NCBI RefSeq assembly: GCF_022812285.1
Contig: NZ_CP093300.1
Location: forward strand, 124,001-188,000
DNA: 64,000 bases
Direction: 5' to 3'
From: Alkalihalobacillus sp. LMS39
GTDB lineage: Bacteria; Bacillota; Bacilli; Bacillales; Bacillaceae_F
Shown: in pieces, positions 56,023 to 64,000 of the stretch
Layout of the letters: each line of letters opens with the position of its first letter
Position numbering within the stretch: position 1 is the stretch's first letter
Made by a program: the position numbers and the translations under genes
Notes under the pieces: model-generated
Databases searched by the model: none
The model's input: the letters and a program-made list of their open reading frames with translations, nothing else
Told to the model about the DNA's origin: nothing

Positions 56023-57363
56023 ATGGGTAAATATTTTGGTACAGATGGAGTTCGAGGGATAGCGAATACAGAATTAACTCCAGAAATGGCCTTTAAATTA
56101 GGGCGTGCAGGAGGATATGTCCTCACGCGTAATACAAAGAAACCGAAAGTGTTAATCGGTCGTGATACAAGAATTTCTGGTGAAATGCTTGAAGGAGCAC
56201 TTGTAGCTGGACTATTATCGATTGGTGCCGAAGTCATGAGATTAGGAGTCATTTCTACACCAGGTGTGGCATTTTTAACAAAAGCATTAAGTGCGCAAGC
56301 TGGGGTTATGATTTCAGCTTCGCATAACCCAGTTGCTGACAATGGCATTAAATTTTTTGGACCAGATGGATTTAAATTATTAGACTCGCAGGAACAAGAA
56401 ATTGAAAATTTATTAGACCAAGAAGATTCGTTACCAAGACCAGTTGGGGCTGACCTCGGGCAAGTCAACGATTATTTTGAAGGCGGGCAAAAATATTTAC
56501 AGTTTTTAAAACAAACCGTTCAAGATGATTTTTCAGGGCTACATATAGCTATTGATTGTGCTCATGGAGCCGCATCAAGTTTAGCTGCGCATTTATTTGC
56601 TGATTTAGAAGCGGATATATCAACAATGGGAACCTCTCCGAATGGGGTCAATATCAATGATGGTGTAGGTTCTACTCATCCTGAAGCATTAGCTGAATTT
56701 TTGTTAGAAAAAGGGGCAGATGTTGGTCTAGCGTTTGACGGCGATGCCGACCGCTTAATTGCGGTCGATGAGAAAGGTAACATCGTTGATGGTGACCAAA
56801 TCATGTTCATTTGTGCTAAATATATGAAAGAGCAAGGGTGGCTGAAACATAATACGGTAGTTACTACAGTGATGAGTAATTTAGGCTTTTTTAAAGCGTT
56901 AGAATCGAATGGCATTGACGCGAAAAAGACAGCTGTTGGCGATCGTTATGTCATGGAAGAAATGCGCAAAGGTGGATATACTTTAGGTGGCGAACAATCC
57001 GGTCATATTATCTTTTTAGACCATATTACAACAGGTGATGGCCTTCTATCAGCCTTGCAGCTTGTTAATATATTGAAGGCGACCGGAAAACCATTATCTG
57101 AGTTAGCGAGTGAAATGGAAACTTTCCCACAAACATTAGTTAATATAAGAGTGATCGATAAACAAGCGGTGCAATCGAATGAGAAAGTACGACAAGCCAT
57201 TGAAAAAGTAGAAAGTGAAATGGCTGGGAATGGCCGAGTTCTTGTCCGCCCTTCAGGAACGGAACCTCTTGTTCGTGTCATGGTCGAAGCAGAAACAGTG
57301 GAACTATGTGAACAGTACGTGAATGAAATTGTCGATATTGTGAAGGCAGAACTAGGAGAGTAA
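56023..57363 (+). CDS. glmM: Phosphoglucosamine mutase GlmM
   Basis: Converts glucosamine-6-phosphate to glucosamine-1-phosphate for peptidoglycan. The product is 446 aa with the catalytic serine S100 in [13 protein letters not shown], the Mg-binding loop DGDADR (239-244), and the sugar loop [12 protein letters not shown]-terminal phosphate-binding [15 protein letters not shown] is present. ATG 56023 follows AAGGAGAG (56008-56015). It is in the c-di-AMP operon; GlmM is known to inhibit CdaA in relatives. Confidence 0.97.
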   Translation: MGKYFGTDGVRGIANTELTPEMAFKLGRAGGYVLTRNTKKPKVLIGRDTRISGEMLEGALVAGLLSIGAEVMRLGVISTPGVAFLTKALSAQAGVMISASHNPVADNGIKFFGPDGFKLLDSQEQEIENLLDQEDSLPRPVGADLGQVNDYFEGGQKYLQFLKQTVQDDFSGLHIAIDCAHGAASSLAAHLFADLEADISTMGTSPNGVNINDGVGSTHPEALAEFLLEKGADVGLAFDGDADRLIAVDEKGNIVDGDQIMFICAKYMKEQGWLKHNTVVTTVMSNLGFFKALESNGIDAKKTAVGDRYVMEEMRKGGYTLGGEQSGHIIFLDHITTGDGLLSALQLVNILKATGKPLSELASEMETFPQTLVNIRVIDKQAVQSNEKVRQAIEKVESEMAGNGRVLVRPSGTEPLVRVMVEAETVELCEQYVNEIVDIVKAELGE

Positions 57364-57370
57364 AACAAAA

Positions 57371-57415
57371 CTATGCATAGGAATCACATGTTGTGGTTGC
57401 TATGCATATTTTTAT
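57371..57415 (+). terminator. Intrinsic terminator after glmM
   Basis: CTATGCATAG (57371-57380) pairs with CTATGCAT (57400-57407) with inner GAATCAC/GTGGTTG pairing, followed by ATTTTTAT. Confidence 0.85.
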
Positions 57416-57442
57416 TGTATAAGTATTACTCTCACAAACCAA

Positions 57443-57471
57443 TTGACGTAAATTCCCTTTTAGGGTATGAT
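57443..57471 (+). promoter_or_regulatory. Sigma-A promoter for glmS
   Basis: TTGACG (57443-57448), 17-nt spacer and TATGAT (57466-57471). Transcription would start about 45 nt before the ribozyme cleavage site. Confidence 0.85.
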
Positions 57472-57519
57472 TTTGGTTAAGTTTGAAAATAGTAAGGAGG
57501 ATCGAGGTTATTTGAGTAA

Positions 57520-57685
57520 TTGAAGCGCCTGAACTATGACATGGAACGGAAATACATGACATAGTTGACGAGGAAGGGGTTTATCGAGTATCGGCGGATG
57601 CCCCTCGGTTGGTTGCATCACAACCGTAAGTCTTTGAAAAAAACAAAGAGGTGACTTTTTGTACAAAAGCAAAGACAGTGATGCC
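57520..57685 (+). ncRNA. glmS glucosamine-6-phosphate-activated ribozyme (riboswitch)
   Basis: Self-cleaving riboswitch before glmS. AGCGCC (57524-57529) holds the cleavage site between 57524 and 57525. Core segments GTTGACGAGGAAGGGGTTTA, TCGGCGGATGCCCCTC, TTGCATCACAACCG and AAGAGGTGACTTTTTG match the known class in order. GlcN6P binding triggers cleavage and mRNA decay, so the gene is repressed when its product is abundant. The 3' limit is approximate. Confidence 0.93.
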
Positions 57686-57702
57686 ACATTAAATATAAGA
57701 GT

Positions 57703-57737
57703 GGGGGCAAAGGTCCCCTTTGGTTCGCTTTGCCCCC
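57703..57737 (+). other. GC-rich hairpin between the ribozyme and glmS
   Basis: GGGGGCAAAG (57703-57712) is a perfect 10-bp inverted match to CTTTGCCCCC (57728-57737), ending 9 nt before the ribosome-binding site TAGGAGG. The loop itself contains TCCCC, which could pair with the upstream GGGG. It is not followed by a T-run. It may help decay after cleavage, or attenuate translation. The function is inferred. Confidence 0.7.
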
Positions 57738-57760
57738 TATACCTAGGAGGTAACAGCCGT

Positions 57761-59563
57761 ATGTGTGGTATTGTAGGATATATTGGAACAGAAGATGCAA
57801 AAGAGATTTTATTAAAAGGATTAGAAAAGCTTGAGTATAGAGGATATGATTCAGCAGGGATTGCAGTTGTAAGCAATGATGGTGTTCACTTATTTAAAGA
57901 AAAAGGAAGAATTGCTTCCTTACGTGAGCTAGTTGATGATTCTGTAGAAGGAAGTGCAGGTATCGGTCACACACGTTGGGCAACACATGGAGCACCAAGT
58001 CGTGTAAATGCGCATCCACATCAAAGCACTACATCTAGATTTACAATTGTTCATAATGGTGTAATTGAAAACTATGAACAATTAAAAAGGGAGTATTTAT
58101 CCGACGTCACATTTGCCAGTGATACAGATACAGAAGTCATCGTGCAATTAGTGGAGCTCTTTTATAAAGAAGGAAAGACAGTCGAAGAAGCATTCAGTAA
58201 AGTGCTATCTATCCTAAAAGGCTCATACGCAACAGCATTAATCGATGAAGAAGATGCTGATAAAATTTATGTCGGCAAAAATAAAAGTCCACTATTAATT
58301 GGTGTTGGCGACGGGGTTAACGTTATTGCAAGTGATGCAATGGCCATGCTTCAAGTAACGAATCAATTTGTAGAGTTAATGGATAAAGAAATGGTGATTG
58401 TCACTCGTGATTCCATTACGATTAAAACGATGGAAGGCACGATCATTTCAAGAGAACCTTATACTGCTGAACTAGATGCTAGTGACATTGAAAAAGGGAC
58501 GTATCCGCATTTTATGCTGAAGGAAATTGATGAACAACCGTTTGTCATCCGTAATATCATCTCGAAATATCAAGGAGATAACAATGAGATCAAACTTGAT
58601 AAAAACATTCGTGCTGCGATGGCGAAAGCGGACAGAGTTTATATTATTGCAGCAGGAACAAGTTACCACGCTGGCTTAGTTGGTAAACAACTAATTGAAA
58701 ATATCGCAAATAAACCAGTAGAAGTTCATATTGCAAGTGAGTTTTTATACAATATGCCTCTTCTTTCTGAAAACCCACTCTTTATTTTTATCTCACAAAG
58801 TGGTGAGACTGCAGATAGCCGTGGGGTACTTGTGAATATTAAGGAGCAAGGATACCCGGCATTAACGATTACGAATGTTCCTGGTTCAACGCTTTCTAGA
58901 GAAAGTGATTTTACATTGCATACGCATGCAGGACCAGAAATTGCTGTAGCTTCAACAAAGGCATATACAGCCCAAATGGCGGTGTTGGCAATTTTAGCAG
59001 TCGATACTGCAAGAGCACAAGGAATTGAAGTTAGCTTTGACCCAATTCAAGAGCTAAGTATTGTTGCTAATGCGATGGAAACACTATGTGACCAAAAAGA
59101 AGTGTATGAGCAAATTGCAAGAGACTATTTATCAGTGTCTAGAAATTGCTTCTTTATTGGTCGTGCGACAGATTACTTCGTGTGCCTTGAAGGCTCATTA
59201 AAGCTAAAAGAAATCTCTTACATCCAAGCAGAAGGTTTTGCGGGTGGAGAGTTAAAACACGGTACGATTGCATTAATTGAAGAAGGAACACCAGTGATTG
59301 CATTAGCGACACAAAAGCATGTGAGCTTAAGTATTCGTGGAAATGTTAAAGAAGTAGCGGCTCGAGGAGCATCAACATGCATCATTAGTATGGATGGTTG
59401 TGATGATGAAGGAGATACGTTAGTTATTCCAGAAGTTCATGAGCTATTAACACCGTTAGCTTCGGTGATTCCATTACAGTTGATTTCCTATTATGCTGCG
59501 CTTCACCGCGATTGTGATGTTGATAAGCCGAGAAACTTAGCGAAAAGTGTAACGGTGGAGTAG
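57761..59563 (+). CDS. glmS: Glutamine-fructose-6-phosphate aminotransferase (isomerizing)
   Basis: Makes glucosamine-6-phosphate, the first step of amino-sugar synthesis. The product is 600 aa, the B. subtilis length: N-terminal glutaminase with catalytic Cys2 ([14 protein letters not shown]), two SIS domains ([13 protein letters not shown] and [13 protein letters not shown]) and the C-terminal [19 protein letters not shown] tail. TAGGAGG (57743-57750) precedes ATG 57761; upstream in-frame codons lie in the ribozyme. Controlled by the glmS ribozyme. Confidence 0.98.
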   Translation: MCGIVGYIGTEDAKEILLKGLEKLEYRGYDSAGIAVVSNDGVHLFKEKGRIASLRELVDDSVEGSAGIGHTRWATHGAPSRVNAHPHQSTTSRFTIVHNGVIENYEQLKREYLSDVTFASDTDTEVIVQLVELFYKEGKTVEEAFSKVLSILKGSYATALIDEEDADKIYVGKNKSPLLIGVGDGVNVIASDAMAMLQVTNQFVELMDKEMVIVTRDSITIKTMEGTIISREPYTAELDASDIEKGTYPHFMLKEIDEQPFVIRNIISKYQGDNNEIKLDKNIRAAMAKADRVYIIAAGTSYHAGLVGKQLIENIANKPVEVHIASEFLYNMPLLSENPLFIFISQSGETADSRGVLVNIKEQGYPALTITNVPGSTLSRESDFTLHTHAGPEIAVASTKAYTAQMAVLAILAVDTARAQGIEVSFDPIQELSIVANAMETLCDQKEVYEQIARDYLSVSRNCFFIGRATDYFVCLEGSLKLKEISYIQAEGFAGGELKHGTIALIEEGTPVIALATQKHVSLSIRGNVKEVAARGASTCIISMDGCDDEGDTLVIPEVHELLTPLASVIPLQLISYYAALHRDCDVDKPRNLAKSVTVE

Positions 59564-59655
59564 AACTAGTAAAGGAAAAGGCTGGTTTTGTGAATTACAA
59601 TAATCATACCGTTCACAATAAAGGATTACTGGTTTTAAATAATTTGCACCGTTTT

Positions 59656-59691
59656 ACCCCTTTGGTTATGATTAGCCAAAGGGGTGTTTTT
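59656..59691 (+). terminator. Intrinsic terminator after glmS
   Basis: ACCCCTTTGG (59656-59665) pairs with CCAAAGGGGT (59676-59685), then GTTTTTAT. Perfect 10-bp stem. Confidence 0.92.
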
Positions 59692-59778
59692 ATGTCTAAA
59701 AGAAAAAGAACATCTAAAATTGATATATGGATGTATGTAGCAAAGAAAAAAGACGAACACCTATTGATTATCAACTAA
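59692..59778 (+). CDS. Possible 28-aa peptide after the glmS terminator
   Basis: An ATG at 59692 opens a short basic frame MSKRKRTSKIDIWMYVAKKK then DEHLLIIN. It starts in the terminator T-tract, with AAAGGGG of the hairpin arm as its only Shine-Dalgarno-like sequence. The longer frame from 59590 runs through the terminator stem and is unlikely. Coding status is doubtful. Confidence 0.25.
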   Translation: MSKRKRTSKIDIWMYVAKKKDEHLLIIN

Positions 59779-59840
59779 GCTAGAATTAGAAATTCCGGTG
59801 TTTATATAAAAGTTTTTAGAATAAAGAGGCGGTGGATTTT

Positions 59841-60530
59841 ATGTATAGAATATTAATTGTGGAAGATGAAGTAAGTATTACTGATACATTAAAAAATCGT
59901 CTTGAAAAATACGGATATGAGTGTCACACAATAGAAGATTTTAAAAGAGTTCTGGATGTTTTTGAAAAAACAGAACCGCATTTAGTTATTATGGATATAA
60001 ATCTTCCCTACTTTGATGGATATTACTGGTCAAGAAAAATAAGGCAGATATCTACATGTCCAATTATGATTCTGTCTGCTCGAATGAGCGAACTAGATCA
60101 AATATATGGTATTGAAAATGGTGCAGATGATTTTATCACTAAGCCTTTTATAATGGATGTCGTAGTAGCAAAAATCAATGGGCAAATTCGACGTACATAT
60201 GGAGAGTATGCAAAAAACGCAGAACGACGAATAGTACTGGGGAATACCACCTTGAACTTGGACACAGTACGTTTATCTACACCGATACATGAGGAAGTAT
60301 TGACGGTAAAAGAGCTCCAGCTATGTAATATGTTTTTTGAAGCATCTCCAAGTGTTGTAACCAGACAGCAGCTACTTTCTGTTATATGGGATGAAGAAGG
60401 ATTTGTAGAAGAAAATACACTCACAGTGAATATTAAAAGATTGCGAAACAAAATAGAAAACATCCAATCCTCTTTAGAATTAAAAACTATTCGAGGAATT
60501 GGTTATCAATTAATGGAGAAAGAAGAATGA
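59841..60530 (+). CDS. bceR: Response regulator, OmpR family, BceR-type
   Basis: Two-component regulator for the adjacent transporter. The product is 229 aa: receiver domain with phospho-acceptor D52 (VIMDINLPYFDGYY) and KPF, then an OmpR-type winged-helix DNA-binding domain with ENTLTVNIKRLRNKIE and RGIGYQLM. ATG 59841 follows GGCGGTGG; GTG 59832 lies in that site. It overlaps the kinase gene by 4 nt. The gene order RR-HK-ATPase-permease and sequence resemble BceRSAB; the real inducer is not known. Confidence 0.9.
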   Translation: MYRILIVEDEVSITDTLKNRLEKYGYECHTIEDFKRVLDVFEKTEPHLVIMDINLPYFDGYYWSRKIRQISTCPIMILSARMSELDQIYGIENGADDFITKPFIMDVVVAKINGQIRRTYGEYAKNAERRIVLGNTTLNLDTVRLSTPIHEEVLTVKELQLCNMFFEASPSVVTRQQLLSVIWDEEGFVEENTLTVNIKRLRNKIENIQSSLELKTIRGIGYQLMEKEE

Positions 60531-61522
60531 AGTTATTTATAAAGGATCATCTCAGTTTTATTCTTTTGTATCTGATAACGTTTATCTGCTTACCTTTTAT
60601 CATTGAACAATTAGATGGTTTTGAAAATCACTATTACTATTTTAGTTTTTTAGCCATCACTTTATTAATTATTCTGCTTGTTATTCGCTATCATCGTCGT
60701 AAAAAAATGTATACACATTTAAAGAAAGAAAATTTGGTCCAAGCTGGTTTTCTTGTCTATCGTCCTCATGCTCCAATAGAAAAAGCATATGCCAATCAAT
60801 TACAGCAGTTTTCTTCCTTACTCTTAAAAGAACAGGACACGTACCAAAACTTTTTACAGGAACAGCAGCTCCTTATTTCACATGCAGTGCATCAGATGAA
60901 GACGCCTATTTCTGTCATGCAATTGCTTGTTCAATCGAATCAAATCAATGATATCAAATCGTTGGAAGAATGGCAGAAAGTAAAAGTCGAATGCGATAAA
61001 ATATACTTCTCGTTAAATCAGCTCTTGTCTTATAGCCGCTCTACCCAATTATTATCTGATTTAAAAATTGAAGCGATGCCACTAAAGAAAATAATACAAG
61101 AGGTTATTAACGATTTAAAAGAGTACTTTATTGAGGAAGAACTATTTCCTAAAGTGACAATAGCGGAGGAAGTTATTCTTTATTCAGACCGAAAGTGGAT
61201 GAAAGTTGTTGTTTACCAATTGCTTAGTAATGCGATTAAATATGGTGAGAAGTACTCTACGGTTCATATATATTACAGGAATGGCCAGTTATCGATTCAT
61301 AACAGAGGGGAAACCATTCCAAAAAGTGAGATCAATCGCTTATTCAATTTGTTCTATACAGGTTCAAAAGGACGGAAACGAAGTGAAGCAACAGGAATAG
61401 GTTTATACTTAGTCAAAAGGATTTTGAATACGTTAGATCATCCGTTTGAGTTAACGTCTCATCATCAAGAAACTATTTTCACCATTGAACTTTCGAAAAG
61501 TGTTAGTACGGCTGCCGATTGA
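60527..61522 (+). CDS. bceS: Intramembrane-sensing histidine kinase, BceS-type
   Basis: Sensor kinase, 331 aa, with two TM helices (about 9-24 and 35-52) joined by a very short loop, so it has no outer sensor domain. In Bce systems the signal comes from the BceAB transporter. The H box HAVHQMKTPISVMQ (His122) and ATP-binding domain (LLSNAIKYG, IYYRNGQLSIHNRGETI, ATGIGLYLV) are visible. ATG overlaps the bceR stop (ATGA). Confidence 0.92.
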   Translation: MKLFIKDHLSFILLYLITFICLPFIIEQLDGFENHYYYFSFLAITLLIILLVIRYHRRKKMYTHLKKENLVQAGFLVYRPHAPIEKAYANQLQQFSSLLLKEQDTYQNFLQEQQLLISHAVHQMKTPISVMQLLVQSNQINDIKSLEEWQKVKVECDKIYFSLNQLLSYSRSTQLLSDLKIEAMPLKKIIQEVINDLKEYFIEEELFPKVTIAEEVILYSDRKWMKVVVYQLLSNAIKYGEKYSTVHIYYRNGQLSIHNRGETIPKSEINRLFNLFYTGSKGRKRSEATGIGLYLVKRILNTLDHPFELTSHHQETIFTIELSKSVSTAAD

Positions 61523-61534
61523 GGTAGCCGTTTT
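61508..61534 (+). terminator. Possible terminator after bceS
   Basis: ACGGCT (61508-61513) pairs with AGCCGT (61526-61531), then TTTT. It overlaps the bceS end; weak, with a long loop. Confidence 0.45.
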
Positions 61535-61539
61535 GAATG

Positions 61540-61603
61540 TGTCAAAAATGTCACTTTGCCGTCATGTTTATAAATGTTAAGGAATGGACGACTTCGGTAT
61601 ATT
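61540..61603 (+). promoter_or_regulatory. Candidate BceR-controlled promoter for bceAB
   Basis: TGTCA at 61540-61544 and 61549-61553 and CGTCA at 61560-61564 form spaced repeats, followed by TATATT (61598-61603) with no good -35 at 17 nt. Weak -35 plus upstream repeats is the arrangement of a promoter that needs an activator such as BceR. Binding is inferred. Confidence 0.4.
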
Positions 61604-61644
61604 AAAGTTAATAATGAAAAATGAAAAGAACAGGAGCGGTATAT

Positions 61645-62406
61645 ATGTCAGATTTAATATTAAATGTTCAACATCTCCATAAGGAGTATGTAGGAGAGGT
61701 AAACTATAATGCATTAAAAGGAATTGATTTTCAACTGAAACGTAATGAATTTGTCTCTGTCATGGGCCCATCTGGAAGTGGGAAGACGACATTTTTAAAT
61801 TGTATATCAACTATAGACCGTCCGACAACTGGTTCTATTACAATTAACCAAAAAAATCCATATGAACTGAATGATGAAGATCTTGCAAAGTTTCGACGGA
61901 GTGAATTGGGTTTTGTTTTTCAAGATTTTAACTTGGTTCATACATTAACCGTAGAAGAAAACATTTTATTACCATTGACTCTCGATGCAGTGAATGCAAA
62001 GGAAATGACATCTCGTTTAGCGGAAGTCGTTGAGTTTTTAGGAATTGAACAAATAATGAAGAAGAGAACCTTTGAAATTTCAGGGGGACAGAAGCAACGT
62101 GTAGCCATTGCGCGAGCAGTTATTCATCAGCCTAGTCTATTATTAGCAGATGAGCCGACTGGGAATTTGGACTCTAAATCAGCCAATAATGTGATGACAC
62201 TATTTCAATCCATTCACAAAACGTTTCAAACCTCTTTATTAATGGTCACACACGACCCGTATGTTGCCAGTTTTGCTGAGCGAGTGATTTTTATGCAAGA
62301 CGGGATGCTCTACAACGAAATACAGAAGGGTGACCACAAACAGCAATTCTATCAAGAAATTGTAGATACACTGACATTTCTGGGCGGTGGATATCATGAG
62401 CTTTAA
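61645..62406 (+). CDS. bceA: Bacitracin-type peptide ABC transporter, ATPase BceA
   Basis: ATPase of a Bce-type (MacB-like) transporter for antimicrobial peptides that target undecaprenyl-linked wall precursors. The product is 253 aa with Walker A GPSGSGKTT, Q-loop FVFQDFNLVHTLTVEEN, signature ISGGQKQR, Walker B LLLADEPTGNLD and VTHDP. ATG 61645 is 8 nt after AGGAG. Its stop overlaps bceB by 11 nt. Confidence 0.92.
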   Translation: MSDLILNVQHLHKEYVGEVNYNALKGIDFQLKRNEFVSVMGPSGSGKTTFLNCISTIDRPTTGSITINQKNPYELNDEDLAKFRRSELGFVFQDFNLVHTLTVEENILLPLTLDAVNAKEMTSRLAEVVEFLGIEQIMKKRTFEISGGQKQRVAIARAVIHQPSLLLADEPTGNLDSKSANNVMTLFQSIHKTFQTSLLMVTHDPYVASFAERVIFMQDGMLYNEIQKGDHKQQFYQEIVDTLTFLGGGYHEL

Positions 62407-64000
62407 TCATATTGTCATTCAAAATATATTAAGGGATAAATGGACGTATATTTCCTATTTTCTGAGCAGTGTCTTTTCTATTTTAGTCTTTTTCTTTTTT
62501 TTGATTACGGCATTTCATCCAATGATGGATGCAATCGATGCGAATAGCTCAATTGGAATAGCCATGATTTTATGTAGTATGATTGTTTATGTTTTTTCTT
62601 TTATTTTTATTATTTATTCGATGCTGGCTTTTTTAAAGAAAAAAACGAAAAGCCTTGGCGTCTTTATCATTTCTGGAGCATCGACGAAGCAAGTGCGGAA
62701 AATGGTATTCCGGGAAAATATGCTGATTGCTTTTGCGGCAATTATAACAGCAATTGTTGTTGGATTAATCGTTTCTCCTCTGTTTTTAATGGTCGTTAAA
62801 AATGTCTTAGAGGCAGATAGCTTTGGAATGTATGTACCAGTACAAGCTATTGCAATGACGGTCATTTTATTTACTGTTTTATTTTTCATTGTATCCAAAA
62901 TAACGACACGATTTATAAAGAAAGAAGAAGCTGTACAACTGTTAAAAGCAGATGTCACTCAGGAAAAATTAATCCTACCAACTCCATGGAGGCTCCTTTT
63001 ATCCCTTTTAGTGAGTGCAGCTTTATTACTACCTCTCAAAGTTAGCCCAGATGTCGTTGAAAGCTTAGGAATTGTTTATTTGATGATTTTGTTTACCAGT
63101 CTGTTAATTACGATTTATATTATATTAACCCAAGGAATCTGGTTTACGATTCGGAGGTTGCAAAAAAGCTCCTCGTATTACAGAAAAACGAATATGTTAT
63201 TTGTATCTAATTTACAAGCCAAAGGTAATTCACATGCTCATGTCATTTATTTGCTCAGTATCTTACTGCTTGCCGTATTTGTGACGACGAGTGTTTTGTA
63301 CAGTTCGTATTATAATGTCGAAGAAAATACGGAAGCTGTCTATCCGTATAGCTTTCAATATATTTCACTACCAGATAATCCTATAGAAAAAGTACAGCAA
63401 GATATTGAATTTATAGAGTCAACCCTTGAGCAAGCAGTAGGAGAATTCGATGCATATCAATCTGCGTTCAAAACAGACGAAGACCGCAGGATTGGCTTCA
63501 TGTCGAATGCTAATTTCAATGCACTTGGTACACACCAAGCGATAACACTTAACGATAATGAATATTATGTTGTGGCAGGAAATGAGGGAATAATTCCAAA
63601 TACGGATGCCATTTTGGATTATGTGGATGACCCTCTTCGGTACGTAGGATTAGAAGAACGAATGATTCTTATAACAGGCTTTCGGGCAGTATATTATGTT
63701 ATACCAGATGCGATATATGAAGAATTCAATTATCCTGAATATCATGTGTTTGCCTATGAATTGGAGGACTGGACAGAGAAACGGGATGTAGCAGAAAAAA
63801 TAGAATCACAAATCATGACAGAATCAGGTGAGCGTTATGTCGCATCGAAAATTTCGTTATATCATGACGAGTTATTTGTAAAGAGGATCTTGTTCTTTAT
63901 TGGTTTTATGCTTAGTCTGATTTTTTTAAGTGCAGCCATGAGTATTCTTTATTTTTACTTGCAGACCTCTTTAGCGGGAGAAAAAGAAAAATATTTAGGA
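62396..64000 (+). CDS. bceB: Bacitracin-type peptide ABC transporter, permease BceB (partial)
   Basis: First 535 codons of a permease that leaves the window open. Visible: TM1 near 20-40, a cluster of FtsX-like TM segments up to about 260, then a large extracellular domain (about 300-480) and TM segments starting again near the edge (LFFIGFMLSLIFLSAAMSIL). This is the BceB layout of TM helices with a big outer loop between TM7 and TM8; the full protein is usually about 620-660 aa. The ATG at 62396 lies in the end of bceA. The outer loop gives the peptide specificity in the family; here it is unknown. Confidence 0.9.
   Translation, partial: MSFNHIVIQNILRDKWTYISYFLSSVFSILVFFFFLITAFHPMMDAIDANSSIGIAMILCSMIVYVFSFIFIIYSMLAFLKKKTKSLGVFIISGASTKQVRKMVFRENMLIAFAAIITAIVVGLIVSPLFLMVVKNVLEADSFGMYVPVQAIAMTVILFTVLFFIVSKITTRFIKKEEAVQLLKADVTQEKLILPTPWRLLLSLLVSAALLLPLKVSPDVVESLGIVYLMILFTSLLITIYIILTQGIWFTIRRLQKSSSYYRKTNMLFVSNLQAKGNSHAHVIYLLSILLLAVFVTTSVLYSSYYNVEENTEAVYPYSFQYISLPDNPIEKVQQDIEFIESTLEQAVGEFDAYQSAFKTDEDRRIGFMSNANFNALGTHQAITLNDNEYYVVAGNEGIIPNTDAILDYVDDPLRYVGLEERMILITGFRAVYYVIPDAIYEEFNYPEYHVFAYELEDWTEKRDVAEKIESQIMTESGERYVASKISLYHDELFVKRILFFIGFMLSLIFLSAAMSILYFYLQTSLAGEKEKYLG

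Noticed and set aside
57659-57760. In-frame extension of glmS upstream
   Set aside because: It would start inside the glmS ribozyme. The ATG at 57761 has a proper Shine-Dalgarno sequence and gives the essential N-terminal catalytic Cys2.
59590-59778. 62-aa frame after glmS
   Set aside because: It runs through the glmS terminator stem. Only the last 28 codons are kept, as a doubtful peptide.

Overview
This 64 kb window is chromosomal DNA of a low-GC, spore-forming member of the Bacillaceae. The gene order is that of the Bacillus subtilis origin-proximal region: rplK-A-J-L, rpoBC, the str operon, the S10, spc and alpha operons, ecfA1A2T, truA, rplM-rpsI, cwlD, salA, gerD, kbaA, pdaB, an rRNA operon, then sigW-rsiW-cdaA-cdaR-glmM-glmS. 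Sporulation and germination genes (cwlD, gerD, kbaA, pdaB), a sigma-W/RsiW pair, C+ zinc forms of S14 and L36, GGAGG ribosome-binding sites and frequent TTG/GTG starts all agree with this. The 16S gene and the presence of sigW suggest an alkaliphile-type Bacillaceae (Halalkalibacter/Alkalihalobacillus-like), but the genus is an inference and not certain.

Layout. 1-2.7 kb: end of rplK, rplA, an L10 autoregulatory leader, rplJ, rplL and a 16S rRNA methyltransferase. 3.0-10.3 kb: rpoB and rpoC. 10.3-15.1 kb: L7Ae-like protein, rpsL, rpsG, fusA, tuf. 15.2-30.5 kb: the S10-spc-alpha superoperon with secY, adk, map, a KOW protein, infA, rpmJ and rpoA. 30.6-33.9 kb: energising module of ECF vitamin transporters, then truA. 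33.9-34.9 kb: L13 leader, rplM, rpsI. 35.0-40.4 kb: a signalling insert (MASE3/PAS histidine kinase, chemoreceptor with a sigma-D-type promoter, and a PAS histidine kinase on the minus strand) that lies where B. subtilis has little or nothing. 40.5-45.6 kb: YbaK-like protein, cwlD, salA, gerD (minus), kbaA, pdaB (minus) and a small conserved-looking protein. 45.6-52.5 kb: rrn P1/P2 promoters, 16S-23S-5S, eleven tRNA genes in two transcription units and a truncated tRNA-Val remnant. 52.5-59.7 kb: sigW-rsiW, c-di-AMP cyclase module cdaA-cdaR-glmM, and glmS behind a glmS ribozyme. 59.8-64.0 kb: a BceRS-BceAB-type peptide-sensing and detoxification module, with the permease running off the window end.

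How the genes work together. The first half is almost entirely the translation and transcription machinery, arranged in co-directional operons with short spacings and RNA leaders that allow ribosomal-protein feedback. The second half joins cell-wall supply (GlmM, GlmS), c-di-AMP signalling (CdaA, CdaR), envelope stress (SigW/RsiW) and antimicrobial-peptide response (Bce). Spore cortex and germination genes sit between, close to two orphan phosphorelay-type kinases and the KinB-pathway activator KbaA.

I found no defence island, CRISPR array, prophage or transposon, and no convincing undescribed system. The least ordinary places are the kinase-MCP-kinase insert, the truncated tRNA-Val copy carrying an open coding-like tail, a perfect inverted repeat overlapping the rrn P2 promoter, a duplicated 16S processing arm in the spacer, altered active or metal sites in PdaB and Adk, and several perfect hairpins between ribosomal-protein genes.
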